This document shows, piece after piece, positions 8,088-16,002 of a DNA stretch of 35,183 nucleotides. Made by a program: the position numbers and the translations under genes. The notes beneath the pieces were generated by a model. The model was not told the origin of the DNA, did not search any database, and saw only the letters and a program-made list of their open reading frames with translations. This stretch comes from JAKJGA01 sp029554345 (GTDB lineage: Bacteria > Spirochaetota > UBA4802 > JAFGJZ01): assembly GCA_035395685.1 (NCBI GenBank), contig DAOPBR010000031.1, positions 1-35,183 on the forward strand, written 5' to 3'. How positions within the stretch are numbered: position 1 is the first letter of the stretch; each line of letters opens with the position of its first letter.

Positions 8088-9533
8088 ATGAAAGACATGA
8101 GTTTTGAAAAAGACATCCGCCCTTATGACGAATGCGGAGTGTTCGGAATATTCAATCACCCTCAGGCGGCGAATCTGACGTATCTCGGACTCTACGCGCT
8201 TCAGCACAGGGGTCAGGAATCAGCAGGTATCGCGGCTTCTGACGGATGCAACATCGCAAGATACGCCGGAATGGGAAAGGTAGTTGATGTTTTTAACGAA
8301 ACTCACCTTTCAAGCCTTTGCGGCAATATGGCGATAGGTCATAACAGATATTCAACAACAGGCTCTTCTTATTTAAGAAATGCACAGCCTCTCAGAGCCG
8401 AATCCCGCCTTGGTCCGATAGTAGTTGCTCATAACGGAAATCTGGTCAATACACCGGAACTTCACAGAGAATTCGTAAAAGAAGGCCGCATCTTCCAGAC
8501 ATCAGTTGATTCAGAAGTCGTAATTCACTTGATGGCAAGATCGAAGGATGCAGAATTCAAGGACGCCCTTATAACGGCTCTCAAACAGATCAAGGGGGCT
8601 TATGCGCTTCTTGTAATGAACAAGAATGCTTTATATGCTGTACGTGATCCTAACGGCTTCAGACCGCTTTCTCTTGCCAAACTCGGAGACACATACGTTG
8701 TAGCAAGCGAAACATGCGCATTTGATATAATTGATGCGGAATATATCAGAGATATACAGCCGGGAGAACTTATAGAAATAACTTCAGAAGGAATTAAATC
8801 ATTTTTCCCGTTTGAGAAACGCGATGAATCAATGTGCGTATTCGAGTACATTTATTTTGCGCGTCCGGACAGCTACATCTTCGGTCAGTCGGTTCACGGA
8901 ATGCGGATCGCCCTCGGCCGTGAACTTGCCAAACTTCACCCGGCAAATGCGGACATAGTCGTTCATATTCCTGATTCTAGTACTGCCGCAGCTTTGGGAT
9001 TTTCTCTTGAATCCGGTATTCCTCACGAACAAGGAATGATTAGAAATCATTACATCGGAAGAACTTTCATCGAACCCTCACAGAAAATCAGGGATTTCGG
9101 AGCAAAAATTAAGTACAATGTAGTGCGAAATGCTGTTAAAGGGAAAAAAATTGTTGTTGTGGATGATTCAATCATGCGCGGAACAACAATGCGTAAAATA
9201 ATAGCAATGTTCAGAAATGCCGGAGCAAAAGAAATTCATGTTCGAATTTCAGCACCTCCGACAATGTTTCCTTGTTATTACGGAATTGATATTCCGACTA
9301 CAAAGGAACTCATCGCGGCTAATAAACCTGTTAATGAAATAGCTGAATATCTCGGAGTTGATTCTTTAGGTTATCTCACAGTTGAATCTCTTCTCGAAGC
9401 TGTCAAATCAAGCAATCTGAAATACTGTACTGCATGTTTTAACGGGAAATATCCTTTAAAATTTGAGGATAAGGATAACACGGAGAATCTTAAATTCGGA
9501 ATAGAAACATCGTGCTCAGGCGCTTATTACTGA
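8088..9533 (+). CDS. purF: Amidophosphoribosyltransferase
   Basis: First committed step of de novo purine synthesis: PRPP plus glutamine gives phosphoribosylamine. The 481-residue protein has an N-terminal Ntn glutaminase domain whose catalytic Cys is residue 16 (ECGVFGIF), so a short propeptide must be removed. GHNRYSTTGSS and AHNGNLVN follow. The C-terminal phosphoribosyltransferase domain has the PRPP loop VVVDDSIMRGTTMRKI. Near the end YCTACFNGKYP supplies a CxxC. Together with the propeptide and the cysteines in SMCVFEY and MFPCYYG, this points to the Bacillus-type PurF that holds a [4Fe-4S] cluster. ATG at 8088 or 8097 could be the start; neither has a strong ribosome site. It is likely co-transcribed with gpmI. 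Its 3' end overlaps the convergent phosphatase gene by seven bases. Confidence 0.96.
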   Translation: MKDMSFEKDIRPYDECGVFGIFNHPQAANLTYLGLYALQHRGQESAGIAASDGCNIARYAGMGKVVDVFNETHLSSLCGNMAIGHNRYSTTGSSYLRNAQPLRAESRLGPIVVAHNGNLVNTPELHREFVKEGRIFQTSVDSEVVIHLMARSKDAEFKDALITALKQIKGAYALLVMNKNALYAVRDPNGFRPLSLAKLGDTYVVASETCAFDIIDAEYIRDIQPGELIEITSEGIKSFFPFEKRDESMCVFEYIYFARPDSYIFGQSVHGMRIALGRELAKLHPANADIVVHIPDSSTAAALGFSLESGIPHEQGMIRNHYIGRTFIEPSQKIRDFGAKIKYNVVRNAVKGKKIVVVDDSIMRGTTMRKIIAMFRNAGAKEIHVRISAPPTMFPCYYGIDIPTTKELIAANKPVNEIAEYLGVDSLGYLTVESLLEAVKSSNLKYCTACFNGKYPLKFEDKDNTENLKFGIETSCSGAYY

Positions 9534-11260
9534 TTTCTTCGAAGTATCACAATAGTGATATCATCATTGAAATCATCTGATTTAAACGCTTCCTTCATGC
9601 GGCGGCATAGTTTTTCGATGCCGCCGCTGAAATCAGCACCGGTTATAAACCCTTCCATAACATCCTTTAGCGAATCAGAATACATAATTAAATAATCTCC
9701 GTTATTTATCCTATACATCTTAGATAAATTTTTCATTGTTCGGCCCGACATTACAGGAAGCTTTTCACAATCATCACAAGTAAGTTTTCCGGTATTGAGA
9801 GCTCTTGCATTCACGTAATAACAGTCAGGGTACGAATAATTGATGTATTCGGCATAATCACCATTCAGTTTTATTACAGTTCCGCGAAGATAATTTAAAC
9901 CGAATTTGTCAGAGATATTCTGCAGAAAAGATGAGAAAAGTGTTAGTTTTTCGTTATGATTATTAATGTAACGGGATATTTCCTGTTTAAAGTACATGGA
10001 AATCATTGATTTATCTATTGAATGCCCTTCTATGTCAATAATGTAAGCTATAGCATAAGATCCGCAATCGATAAACGCTGCTATATCAGTTTTTAAAAAC
10101 TTTGAATCAGAAATAATGGAGCATTCCCAACCTGCTGAAAAAAATCTTTCATCTGAATATTTTTTCTGAAGATCAATAACCGCATTTTCAGTCAAAAGAC
10201 GTTCATCTGTAATTTTTTTATAATTTTCCGCTAAAAGCACATTTTCATTGCTTAATAATTTAATTTTTGAATCATAATCAACTGATTGATAAGTATTGAT
10301 TTCATGAAAGACAATCAGTCTTAAGACAGAAACAAGAAATATGATTATATACGAAATAAAAACAGCACAGGCAGAAAGTAATGAAAATTCAATATTTGAA
10401 TAATATTGCAGAAATGGAATCAGAGAAAATGCAATTATTATCAATATCTTTTCAATATTCTTTTCATCCTTAACTATGAAAAAAACTGAAACAAATGGGA
10501 TTAAACCCAAAGCAGGCAAATACTTATAAGGAACACTGAATCCGAAATATAACAGAGCTATTATAATTGAAAAAATGACTGCAGGAAATGATTTATAAAT
10601 TTTCTTCTTTGAACATAAATAAAAAGACAGAACAAGCATGGATGCAAAAGAACTGTATGAAAAATATTTTGCGGCGTCATAAATCTGCTTATATGCTAAA
10701 ATCTGGGAAATCAGATATAAAGCAGCAAGTATAAATGAAAAACTTAATAATTTTTTCTTACCTGTTTTCATAAATAAAACAACGGCAAGAGATAATAATG
10801 ATAGTAATAAAATTGAAGTTAATATGTATTCCGGATCAATTATTTCCTTTGATAATTTTGAAGGTGATACGAATTTTGATTTAATTTTGAGCTTTTCAAT
10901 CCGGTTGAAGATGATTTTAACGTAAACATAATCTTGTGCGCCTGAGACCGCGAAAAAATCCATGGACGGAATATCAGATATATAACCGGTTGAACTTCCT
11001 ATAAGTTCGTTATCAGAATAAATACTGCATTCCGTATAAACTCCGGAAATATAGAGCAATGAATCTGCGGACATTTTCGGAATTTTTATCCAGAGGCAGT
11101 TGTCTTTTGCCGAATAATCTTCTTTTACCAGACTTTCAGAATATGTATATTTTTTTGCGTCCGAAAGCGTATCAGCAGTATCACCTTTAGAATAGGCAGC
11201 TGCTGAATAAATATAATGAAACGGCAGAAATAAAAATGCTGATAAGATCATTTTTTTCAT
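9527..11260 (-). CDS. Membrane-bound SpoIIE/RsbU-type PP2C phosphatase
   Basis: The 577-residue protein combines an N-terminal signal peptide, an extracytoplasmic beta-rich domain (about residues 25-130), a block of about seven hydrophobic helices (about 135-310), a coiled linker, and a cytosolic PP2C/SpoIIE domain (about 375-577). The arrangement resembles 7TM-DISM sensors. In the phosphatase part, FIDCGSYAIAYIIDIEGHS supplies the metal-binding Asp and Gly-His, DYLIMYSDSLKDVMEG matches the conserved 'YTDG' helix with Ser-Leu replacing Gly, and SDDFNDDITIVILRR is the terminal metal-binding motif. Such enzymes usually dephosphorylate STAS-domain antagonists in partner-switching pathways, here probably in response to an envelope signal. 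It ends inside the purF 3' end in the opposite direction, so the two transcripts would form a short antisense overlap. Confidence 0.8.
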   Translation of the reverse strand: MKKMILSAFLFLPFHYIYSAAAYSKGDTADTLSDAKKYTYSESLVKEDYSAKDNCLWIKIPKMSADSLLYISGVYTECSIYSDNELIGSSTGYISDIPSMDFFAVSGAQDYVYVKIIFNRIEKLKIKSKFVSPSKLSKEIIDPEYILTSILLLSLLSLAVVLFMKTGKKKLLSFSFILAALYLISQILAYKQIYDAAKYFSYSSFASMLVLSFYLCSKKKIYKSFPAVIFSIIIALLYFGFSVPYKYLPALGLIPFVSVFFIVKDEKNIEKILIIIAFSLIPFLQYYSNIEFSLLSACAVFISYIIIFLVSVLRLIVFHEINTYQSVDYDSKIKLLSNENVLLAENYKKITDERLLTENAVIDLQKKYSDERFFSAGWECSIISDSKFLKTDIAAFIDCGSYAIAYIIDIEGHSIDKSMISMYFKQEISRYINNHNEKLTLFSSFLQNISDKFGLNYLRGTVIKLNGDYAEYINYSYPDCYYVNARALNTGKLTCDDCEKLPVMSGRTMKNLSKMYRINNGDYLIMYSDSLKDVMEGFITGADFSGGIEKLCRRMKEAFKSDDFNDDITIVILRRNQ

Positions 11261-11411
11261 AGATTTAGAAATTACACTCTTTTGGATTCTTCAACAAAAA
11301 AATGACTATTTTACCATTTTTCTATTAATTAATTTTAATACACCTGACGACACTTATAGTACAAGGCGACATAACGCAGCTAAAAAGAAACTACATACCA
11401 CAAGGGGTTAT

Positions 11412-11633
11412 ATGAAAAAAAAAGGCGAAAAAAACAACTTCAAGACTATGCTTAAGCACTATCTAGCAATTAAAGGACTTGATATTATCGTCTACCTTAA
11501 GGACGGAAAAACGATAGAACTGAATAAGAACAGAACCTTGGATAAAGACTGCATCCTGATAACAGACCGCCACAACAGAGAAATCAGAATCGCGATAAAC
11601 GAAATAAAATCTATTGATCTTTACGCAGCGTAA
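11412..11633 (+). CDS. Small basic protein, possibly Sm-like fold
   Basis: A 73-residue protein with a clear AAGGGG ribosome site five bases before ATG. A basic N-terminus (MKKKGEKNNFKTMLKHYL) is followed by alternating strands: LDIIVYLKDGKTIELN, then DCILITDRHNREIRIAINEI and KSIDLYAA. The order of helix, 'VYLKDGK', turn, 'ILITD' and 'IAINEIKSIDL' resembles the helix plus five-strand layout of Sm/Hfq-type barrels. The Hfq 'KHA' signature is absent, so it is not a classical Hfq. A small SH3-like or RNA-binding role is possible; function is unknown. It stands alone, convergent with the TPR gene (two bases between stops) and divergent from the phosphatase gene. Confidence 0.65.
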   Translation: MKKKGEKNNFKTMLKHYLAIKGLDIIVYLKDGKTIELNKNRTLDKDCILITDRHNREIRIAINEIKSIDLYAA

Positions 11634-11635
11634 TA

Positions 11636-13627
11636 TTACTCGATGCGTTCGGCGCGTTTGACGTTTAAAGGAAAAACATCAAGTCCCGTACGCATCTTAT
11701 CTTTATCCGCCGGAGTCAAAGCTTCCGCCTTGCAAATATCCGTATCAGCTTCTTTTATCTTCAATAGAATCTTTTTACGAAGCTTATATTTGCCTTTTGC
11801 AACTGTTTCAGTATCGTGATAGAAAAAAAGCATATCATCTTTTTTAAGTCCGTCAAATGAACCCAGGTTAACCACCGCACCATCTTCAGGAGAATCTAGT
11901 ATTTTGCCCTTGTAAGGAATAGACTCATATATTTTTTTTGCAGCACGGTATGAAATTTTTGAAAGATAATTTTTGCCGGAATCTGCAATTGAAAAATCAG
12001 CGATAACTACCCCGGTTTTAATGTCCATAATTTTGAGATTCAGCTCTATACCGCCTAGAATATCACGGTATGAACCATAAACTATAAAATCTATTACTTC
12101 ATTGTTTTCAGCATCTCCGGACTTGCCGATGATGTAATCAACATATTCATCAATCATTGTAAAATTATATACATCTGAAGAATTAACAAATGTTCTTCTC
12201 CATGAAATATTTCCGGCATCCATACGTCCGAACTGGGCAGCTGCAAAAGAAAGAGTATCCGATACGATGCCTCCACCGCCAGGATGACGTACAAAATCGC
12301 CTTCAGGAAACAGATTAAGAATTAAAACTTTTGGTACGTTACGCTCAGGAGCTTCAGATCCGTAACCGGCATTAAAATACATCGAATTTCTGCGTTTTAT
12401 GACGGCAAGATTCAGCTCTTCGCGGTATTTTGAATTGGGAAAAAGTTTCTGCAGTGATTTAATCTCTTCAATATAGAATCTATCATATCCCACAGCCTGA
12501 TAATAGTCCCTTAAATCTTCACGCGCTTCCCTGTTCATTGGATTCATCATAAGAGATTTTCTCAAAAAAAGTTCTCCAACCCCTGCAAGATTCTTCTTAA
12601 AAGATTCTTTTGATAAACCATAATACATTTTCGAGAGATCTGTCCTAACCGGATTACCTATTTCAAAATTATTGGCAACAAGCAGGCTCTCGAGAGCGTT
12701 TTGATTTATATCATCATCGCTGTTAACGGAATATGCCTTATTATAAAGATTAAATGCAGAATCTGTATTTCCTTCAAGCTCGCTCGAATAGGCTGACGAA
12801 TAATATATTGATGAGTCCGAAGGCGATAGTTGCGAAGCTTTCGAAAAAGCTTCAGCCGCAGCCGAATAGTTTTTTTGAGAAAGATAAAGATAACCAGAAA
12901 GAATTAACCCCGGCAGATAATCAGTTTTAATCGACAATGCTTTTGATAATTCTTCTTCTGCATCTGCAAGATACGAATCTTTTCCGGTTTTGTTAAAAGT
13001 CTTCAGATAAAGCTTAGCGTAAGCCGTATAACCGGCTGGGTTTTCAGGATCGCTTTTTACAGCCTTCTTTATTAAATCTTCAGCTTCAGAAAGCCTCTTA
13101 TCATCACTTTTAATTTCTGAATGTAAAAGCAGTGCATTGTAATGAAATGGATTGAGTTTGTAAACCGTATCGAGTTTGCGAAGAGCCCATATCTTCTTAT
13201 TCATATTATAGTAAATATTAGCCATTCCGAAATGAGCATCGGTATTTTCAGGGTATTTATCAATTACCGCCTGAAACTTCTCCAGTGATCTGTCGTTTTT
13301 TCCAAGTCCGGAAAGTGCCTCAGCAACCCCGATCATCGCCTGTTCGTTATCACCTTCTCTCTGAAGGATTTTATCATACATTTCATAGGCTTCTTTAAAA
13401 GCTGAAAGCTTCAGACGGCATTTTGCAAGACCGAGTTTTGCATCAAGATATGAAGGATTTTTATTAAGTGCAATGATGAACTGAGCAGAAGCTTTAAGAT
13501 ACTCATCTTTCTTCAGATAATCCCAACCCGCTTCATTATAAGAAACGGCATTTTTCTCCTGCGTCTGAAGATTAGAAAAAATAAAAATTGAACTAAATAG
13601 TATCAAAAAATGAAACAGTCTTTTCAT
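11636..13627 (-). CDS. Exported TPR protein with FlgT/CsgG-like C-terminal region
   Basis: The 663-residue product has a signal peptide (MKRLFHFLILFSSIFIFSN). About ten tetratricopeptide repeats follow (about residues 30-400), for example NEAGWDYLKKDEYLKASAQF and AHFGMANIYYNMNKKIWALR. The last 230 residues differ: PKVLILNLFPEGDFVRHPGG, then IDFIVYGSYRDILGGIELNL and IMDIKTGVVIADFS, which resemble the 'functional amyloid/flagellar T-ring' assembly folds (CsgG, FlgT). A final small barrel follows with VVNLGSFDGLKKDDMLFFYH. It probably acts in the periplasm as an assembly scaffold or envelope lipoprotein partner. AAGGTGG precedes the ATG. The specific role is inferred. Confidence 0.65.
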   Translation of the reverse strand: MKRLFHFLILFSSIFIFSNLQTQEKNAVSYNEAGWDYLKKDEYLKASAQFIIALNKNPSYLDAKLGLAKCRLKLSAFKEAYEMYDKILQREGDNEQAMIGVAEALSGLGKNDRSLEKFQAVIDKYPENTDAHFGMANIYYNMNKKIWALRKLDTVYKLNPFHYNALLLHSEIKSDDKRLSEAEDLIKKAVKSDPENPAGYTAYAKLYLKTFNKTGKDSYLADAEEELSKALSIKTDYLPGLILSGYLYLSQKNYSAAAEAFSKASQLSPSDSSIYYSSAYSSELEGNTDSAFNLYNKAYSVNSDDDINQNALESLLVANNFEIGNPVRTDLSKMYYGLSKESFKKNLAGVGELFLRKSLMMNPMNREAREDLRDYYQAVGYDRFYIEEIKSLQKLFPNSKYREELNLAVIKRRNSMYFNAGYGSEAPERNVPKVLILNLFPEGDFVRHPGGGGIVSDTLSFAAAQFGRMDAGNISWRRTFVNSSDVYNFTMIDEYVDYIIGKSGDAENNEVIDFIVYGSYRDILGGIELNLKIMDIKTGVVIADFSIADSGKNYLSKISYRAAKKIYESIPYKGKILDSPEDGAVVNLGSFDGLKKDDMLFFYHDTETVAKGKYKLRKKILLKIKEADTDICKAEALTPADKDKMRTGLDVFPLNVKRAERIE

Positions 13628-13739
13628 AAACCACCTTAATACGCATTATCACGGCTCACCGCGACATAATATGCCAGGCGATTATCTTTTCAATAATAAA
13701 ACATATTGAGTACTATTTTTTTGCATGAATACTTACCAA

Positions 13740-13770
13740 CAAAGCCGAAGTCATGTTGATTCCGGCTTTG
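13740..13770. terminator. Hairpin between btuB and the TPR gene
   Basis: CAAAGCCG (13740-13747) pairs with CGGCTTTG (13763-13770); a short T run follows on the plus strand, and the minus side continues TTGG. Since btuB ends at 13806 on the minus strand, this is the most likely end of the btuB transcript, but the T tract is poor. Confidence 0.4.
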
Positions 13771-13805
13771 TTTTCGTATGCTTTCAGGTATATGGCTTGG
13801 CTAAT

Positions 13806-15713
13806 TTAAAATCTGCCTTTTAAACCGCATCTGACATTAATGCCTCCAGCATCATATCCCTTAACTTCTTCATACTCTTTATTCATTATATTATCTATTC
13901 TGACAAAAACCGAGGTGTTCTCTGTAGTGTTGATATTAACAACCGCATTTAAGGTCGAATAAGAATCAACTTTAACCGGCAAATAATTAAAAGTATCATA
14001 ACGTTTACCAGTATAGTCATATGTTAACGAAACATCAGTCTTTTGCATAATCAAAGCACTTATTCCCGCTGAATATTTATGGCGGGGTCTTCTAAGCATA
14101 TCTTCGTCAGTTTTATCATCTTTTGAAATAGTATATGTATAATTTGCAAAAACTGAAAGAAATTCAACTGGGTTTACAGATACTGAAAGCTCAACACCTT
14201 TGGATGAACTTTTGTCTATATTTATACATTTGTACGGAGGTTCAGTATCCCATCCGATTCTTTTTTTAAACTTTGAATAAAAACAGCCTGCATCAATTTC
14301 AGCGATTTTTTGAATTTTCTGAGTTACTCCAAAATCATAATAAATGCTTCTTTCACTCTTTAGATCTTTATTTCCGGAATATAAATCATAAAGTTGATAA
14401 AGATTGGGGTTTTTAAATCCTGTTCCGGCACTTGAACGGATACGTGTTCCGAAATCCTTTATATTTCCGTAAGCTGAAACGTGCCATACTCCGGCTTTTT
14501 CATCTTCTGAAGTTTTTGTATAACGTACTCCAGCACTAATTCCGGCATATCCGTCATAATCGAAGCTGTTCATTACGTAAAATGCACTCTTGTGATTCTT
14601 ATAATCGTATACTTCTAATGAAGGAGTAGCTCCGCCAACAGAGGAACTATTTTCACATGACTCTGAAACGAACTCATATCCCCCTATAATCCGATAGTAA
14701 TCATATTGATACTCCGCGGAAACTTCAGCTTTCTTTCGGTCTCCGCTAAAACTTGAAGCTTTTGAGTCAGAAGGATAAAAGGGATTTTCTACATCCGAAG
14801 AATCTGCATCATTTCTCATAAATTTATCCATATAAAAATATGAAAATCCGCTTTTCAGAGAAAGACCCTCAACCGGAGCAAACCTTAATCCGCTTCCAAT
14901 CGTAAATGAACTATTCTTTTGAGTATAATTTTTATCATCATAATATGCATCTTCATCAATATCATATTCAGATCTGTTAAATGATGAATATAGTTCTACA
15001 CCGATCATATCATTATAATCATATCCGCCTTTTGCATTAAATGCGATATTGCTGTATCCGTCATCCTCAAAACTTCCGCTTTTGGCTTTTGCTTTCGAAA
15101 ATCCGTCTGCTTTTTCGTACGATGCTCCCATGGAAAAATTTGTTTTATCTCCGGCATGACTCAGAGAAAGCGCGGCATTCCGATTATTATATCGTCCATA
15201 ACCCATACTAAAACTGGCTTCATCTCCTCTGGCTTTTTTGGTTACAATGTTTATAACTCCGCCTAAGGCATCAGAACCATTAACAACAGATTGCGCCCCT
15301 CTGATTATCTCAATACGTTCAATATTATTAAGAGGTAGATTAGCAAAATCAAAACCTCCATATAATGGATCATTGATTTTAATCCCGTCAATAAGTACAA
15401 CTGTATGATCAGAATTCGCACCGCGCATAAAAACGGATGTATTTCCTCCAAATTGCGAACTATTAGAAACGCTAATTCCTTTTTGTGCCTTCAAAAGCTC
15501 ATAAACTTTTGAAGCACCGCTTTTCTCAATTTGTTTTGAATCAATCACGGTAACGGATAATCCGCTTTTTTCAGAAGTTGTAGAAAGTTTTGATGCGCTT
15601 ATAACAATCTCTTCGCCTTTTAAGGCAGTGTTCTTTTCCGCAGATTCCTCAGCGAAAATTCTTGCGGCTGTAAAAATACAAATTACCGCAGATAGAAAAA
15701 ATCTTTTTCTCAT
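13806..15713 (-). CDS. btuB: TonB-dependent vitamin B12 receptor (BtuB-like)
   Basis: An outer-membrane gated channel of 635 residues. A signal peptide (to about residue 21) is followed by a TonB-box-like EEIVISAS and a plug domain with VYELLKAQKGISVSN, TSVFMRGANSDHTVVLIDGI, IERIEIIRGAQSVVNGSDAL and GGVINIVTKKA. A 22-strand-type barrel with many aromatic alternating strands ends in a terminal Phe (CGLKGRF). Plug motifs alone do not define the ligand, but a cobalamin riboswitch in the leader makes B12 or a corrinoid by far the best guess. No BtuF/C/D genes are nearby, so the inner-membrane transporter must be elsewhere. GGGGGA lies just before the ATG and is held in a leader hairpin. Confidence 0.93.
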   Translation of the reverse strand: MRKRFFLSAVICIFTAARIFAEESAEKNTALKGEEIVISASKLSTTSEKSGLSVTVIDSKQIEKSGASKVYELLKAQKGISVSNSSQFGGNTSVFMRGANSDHTVVLIDGIKINDPLYGGFDFANLPLNNIERIEIIRGAQSVVNGSDALGGVINIVTKKARGDEASFSMGYGRYNNRNAALSLSHAGDKTNFSMGASYEKADGFSKAKAKSGSFEDDGYSNIAFNAKGGYDYNDMIGVELYSSFNRSEYDIDEDAYYDDKNYTQKNSSFTIGSGLRFAPVEGLSLKSGFSYFYMDKFMRNDADSSDVENPFYPSDSKASSFSGDRKKAEVSAEYQYDYYRIIGGYEFVSESCENSSSVGGATPSLEVYDYKNHKSAFYVMNSFDYDGYAGISAGVRYTKTSEDEKAGVWHVSAYGNIKDFGTRIRSSAGTGFKNPNLYQLYDLYSGNKDLKSERSIYYDFGVTQKIQKIAEIDAGCFYSKFKKRIGWDTEPPYKCINIDKSSSKGVELSVSVNPVEFLSVFANYTYTISKDDKTDEDMLRRPRHKYSAGISALIMQKTDVSLTYDYTGKRYDTFNYLPVKVDSYSTLNAVVNINTTENTSVFVRIDNIMNKEYEEVKGYDAGGINVRCGLKGRF

Positions 15714-15717
15714 AAAT

Positions 15718-15737
15718 CCCCCATTTTAAATATGGGG
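15718..15737 (-). promoter_or_regulatory. Shine-Dalgarno-sequestering hairpin of btuB
   Basis: CCCCAT (15737-15732 read on the minus strand) can pair with ATGGGG (15724-15719), and the second arm contains the ribosome binding site of btuB. It lies between the riboswitch aptamer and the start codon, so it is probably the translational expression platform that hides the site when cobalamin is bound. Confidence 0.6.
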
Positions 15738-15749
15738 CCTAAACTTAAG

Positions 15750-15923
15750 AAATGCATGCCTGCGAAGTGAAACACTTACGTCAGACCGTACCTTTGTTCC
15801 CGAGGTTTCGGCCCAGGGAAGATCCGGCTTATCGCTTTAAGCGAATCACGGTTGCGGACCAGCGCGGGATTCTAACCCGACTTCCTCCCGCCGTCAGAGC
15901 GACGGCGGTAAAAGCATCATTTT
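15750..15923 (-). ncRNA. Cobalamin riboswitch
   Basis: On the minus strand the conserved core GGAGGAAGTCGGGTTAGAAT is followed by CCCGCGCTGGTCCGCAACCGTGA, then an AGCCGGA segment. This matches the cobalamin riboswitch consensus (GG.AA, GAAAATCC, GGTCCCGC.ACTGTGA, AGCC.GGA). An 8-bp hairpin (15888-15908) precedes the core. The outer P1 stem is formed by AAATGATGC (near 15922) and GCATGCATTT (15759-15750). A possible TTGACA -35 box lies at 15940-15935. The element controls btuB, whose ATG is 37 bases downstream. Confidence 0.92.
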
Positions 15924-16002
15924 CATGCCTGAACTGTCAAGCAAAATGCTTGCCATAAAAAGCATAATAAAACGGTAATAGTAAAAAACTAACGGAATAC
16001 TT

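Noticed and set aside
15752..15958. 68-codon open frame on the plus strand
   Set aside because: It lies wholly within the antisense of the cobalamin riboswitch and its flank; no ribosome site.
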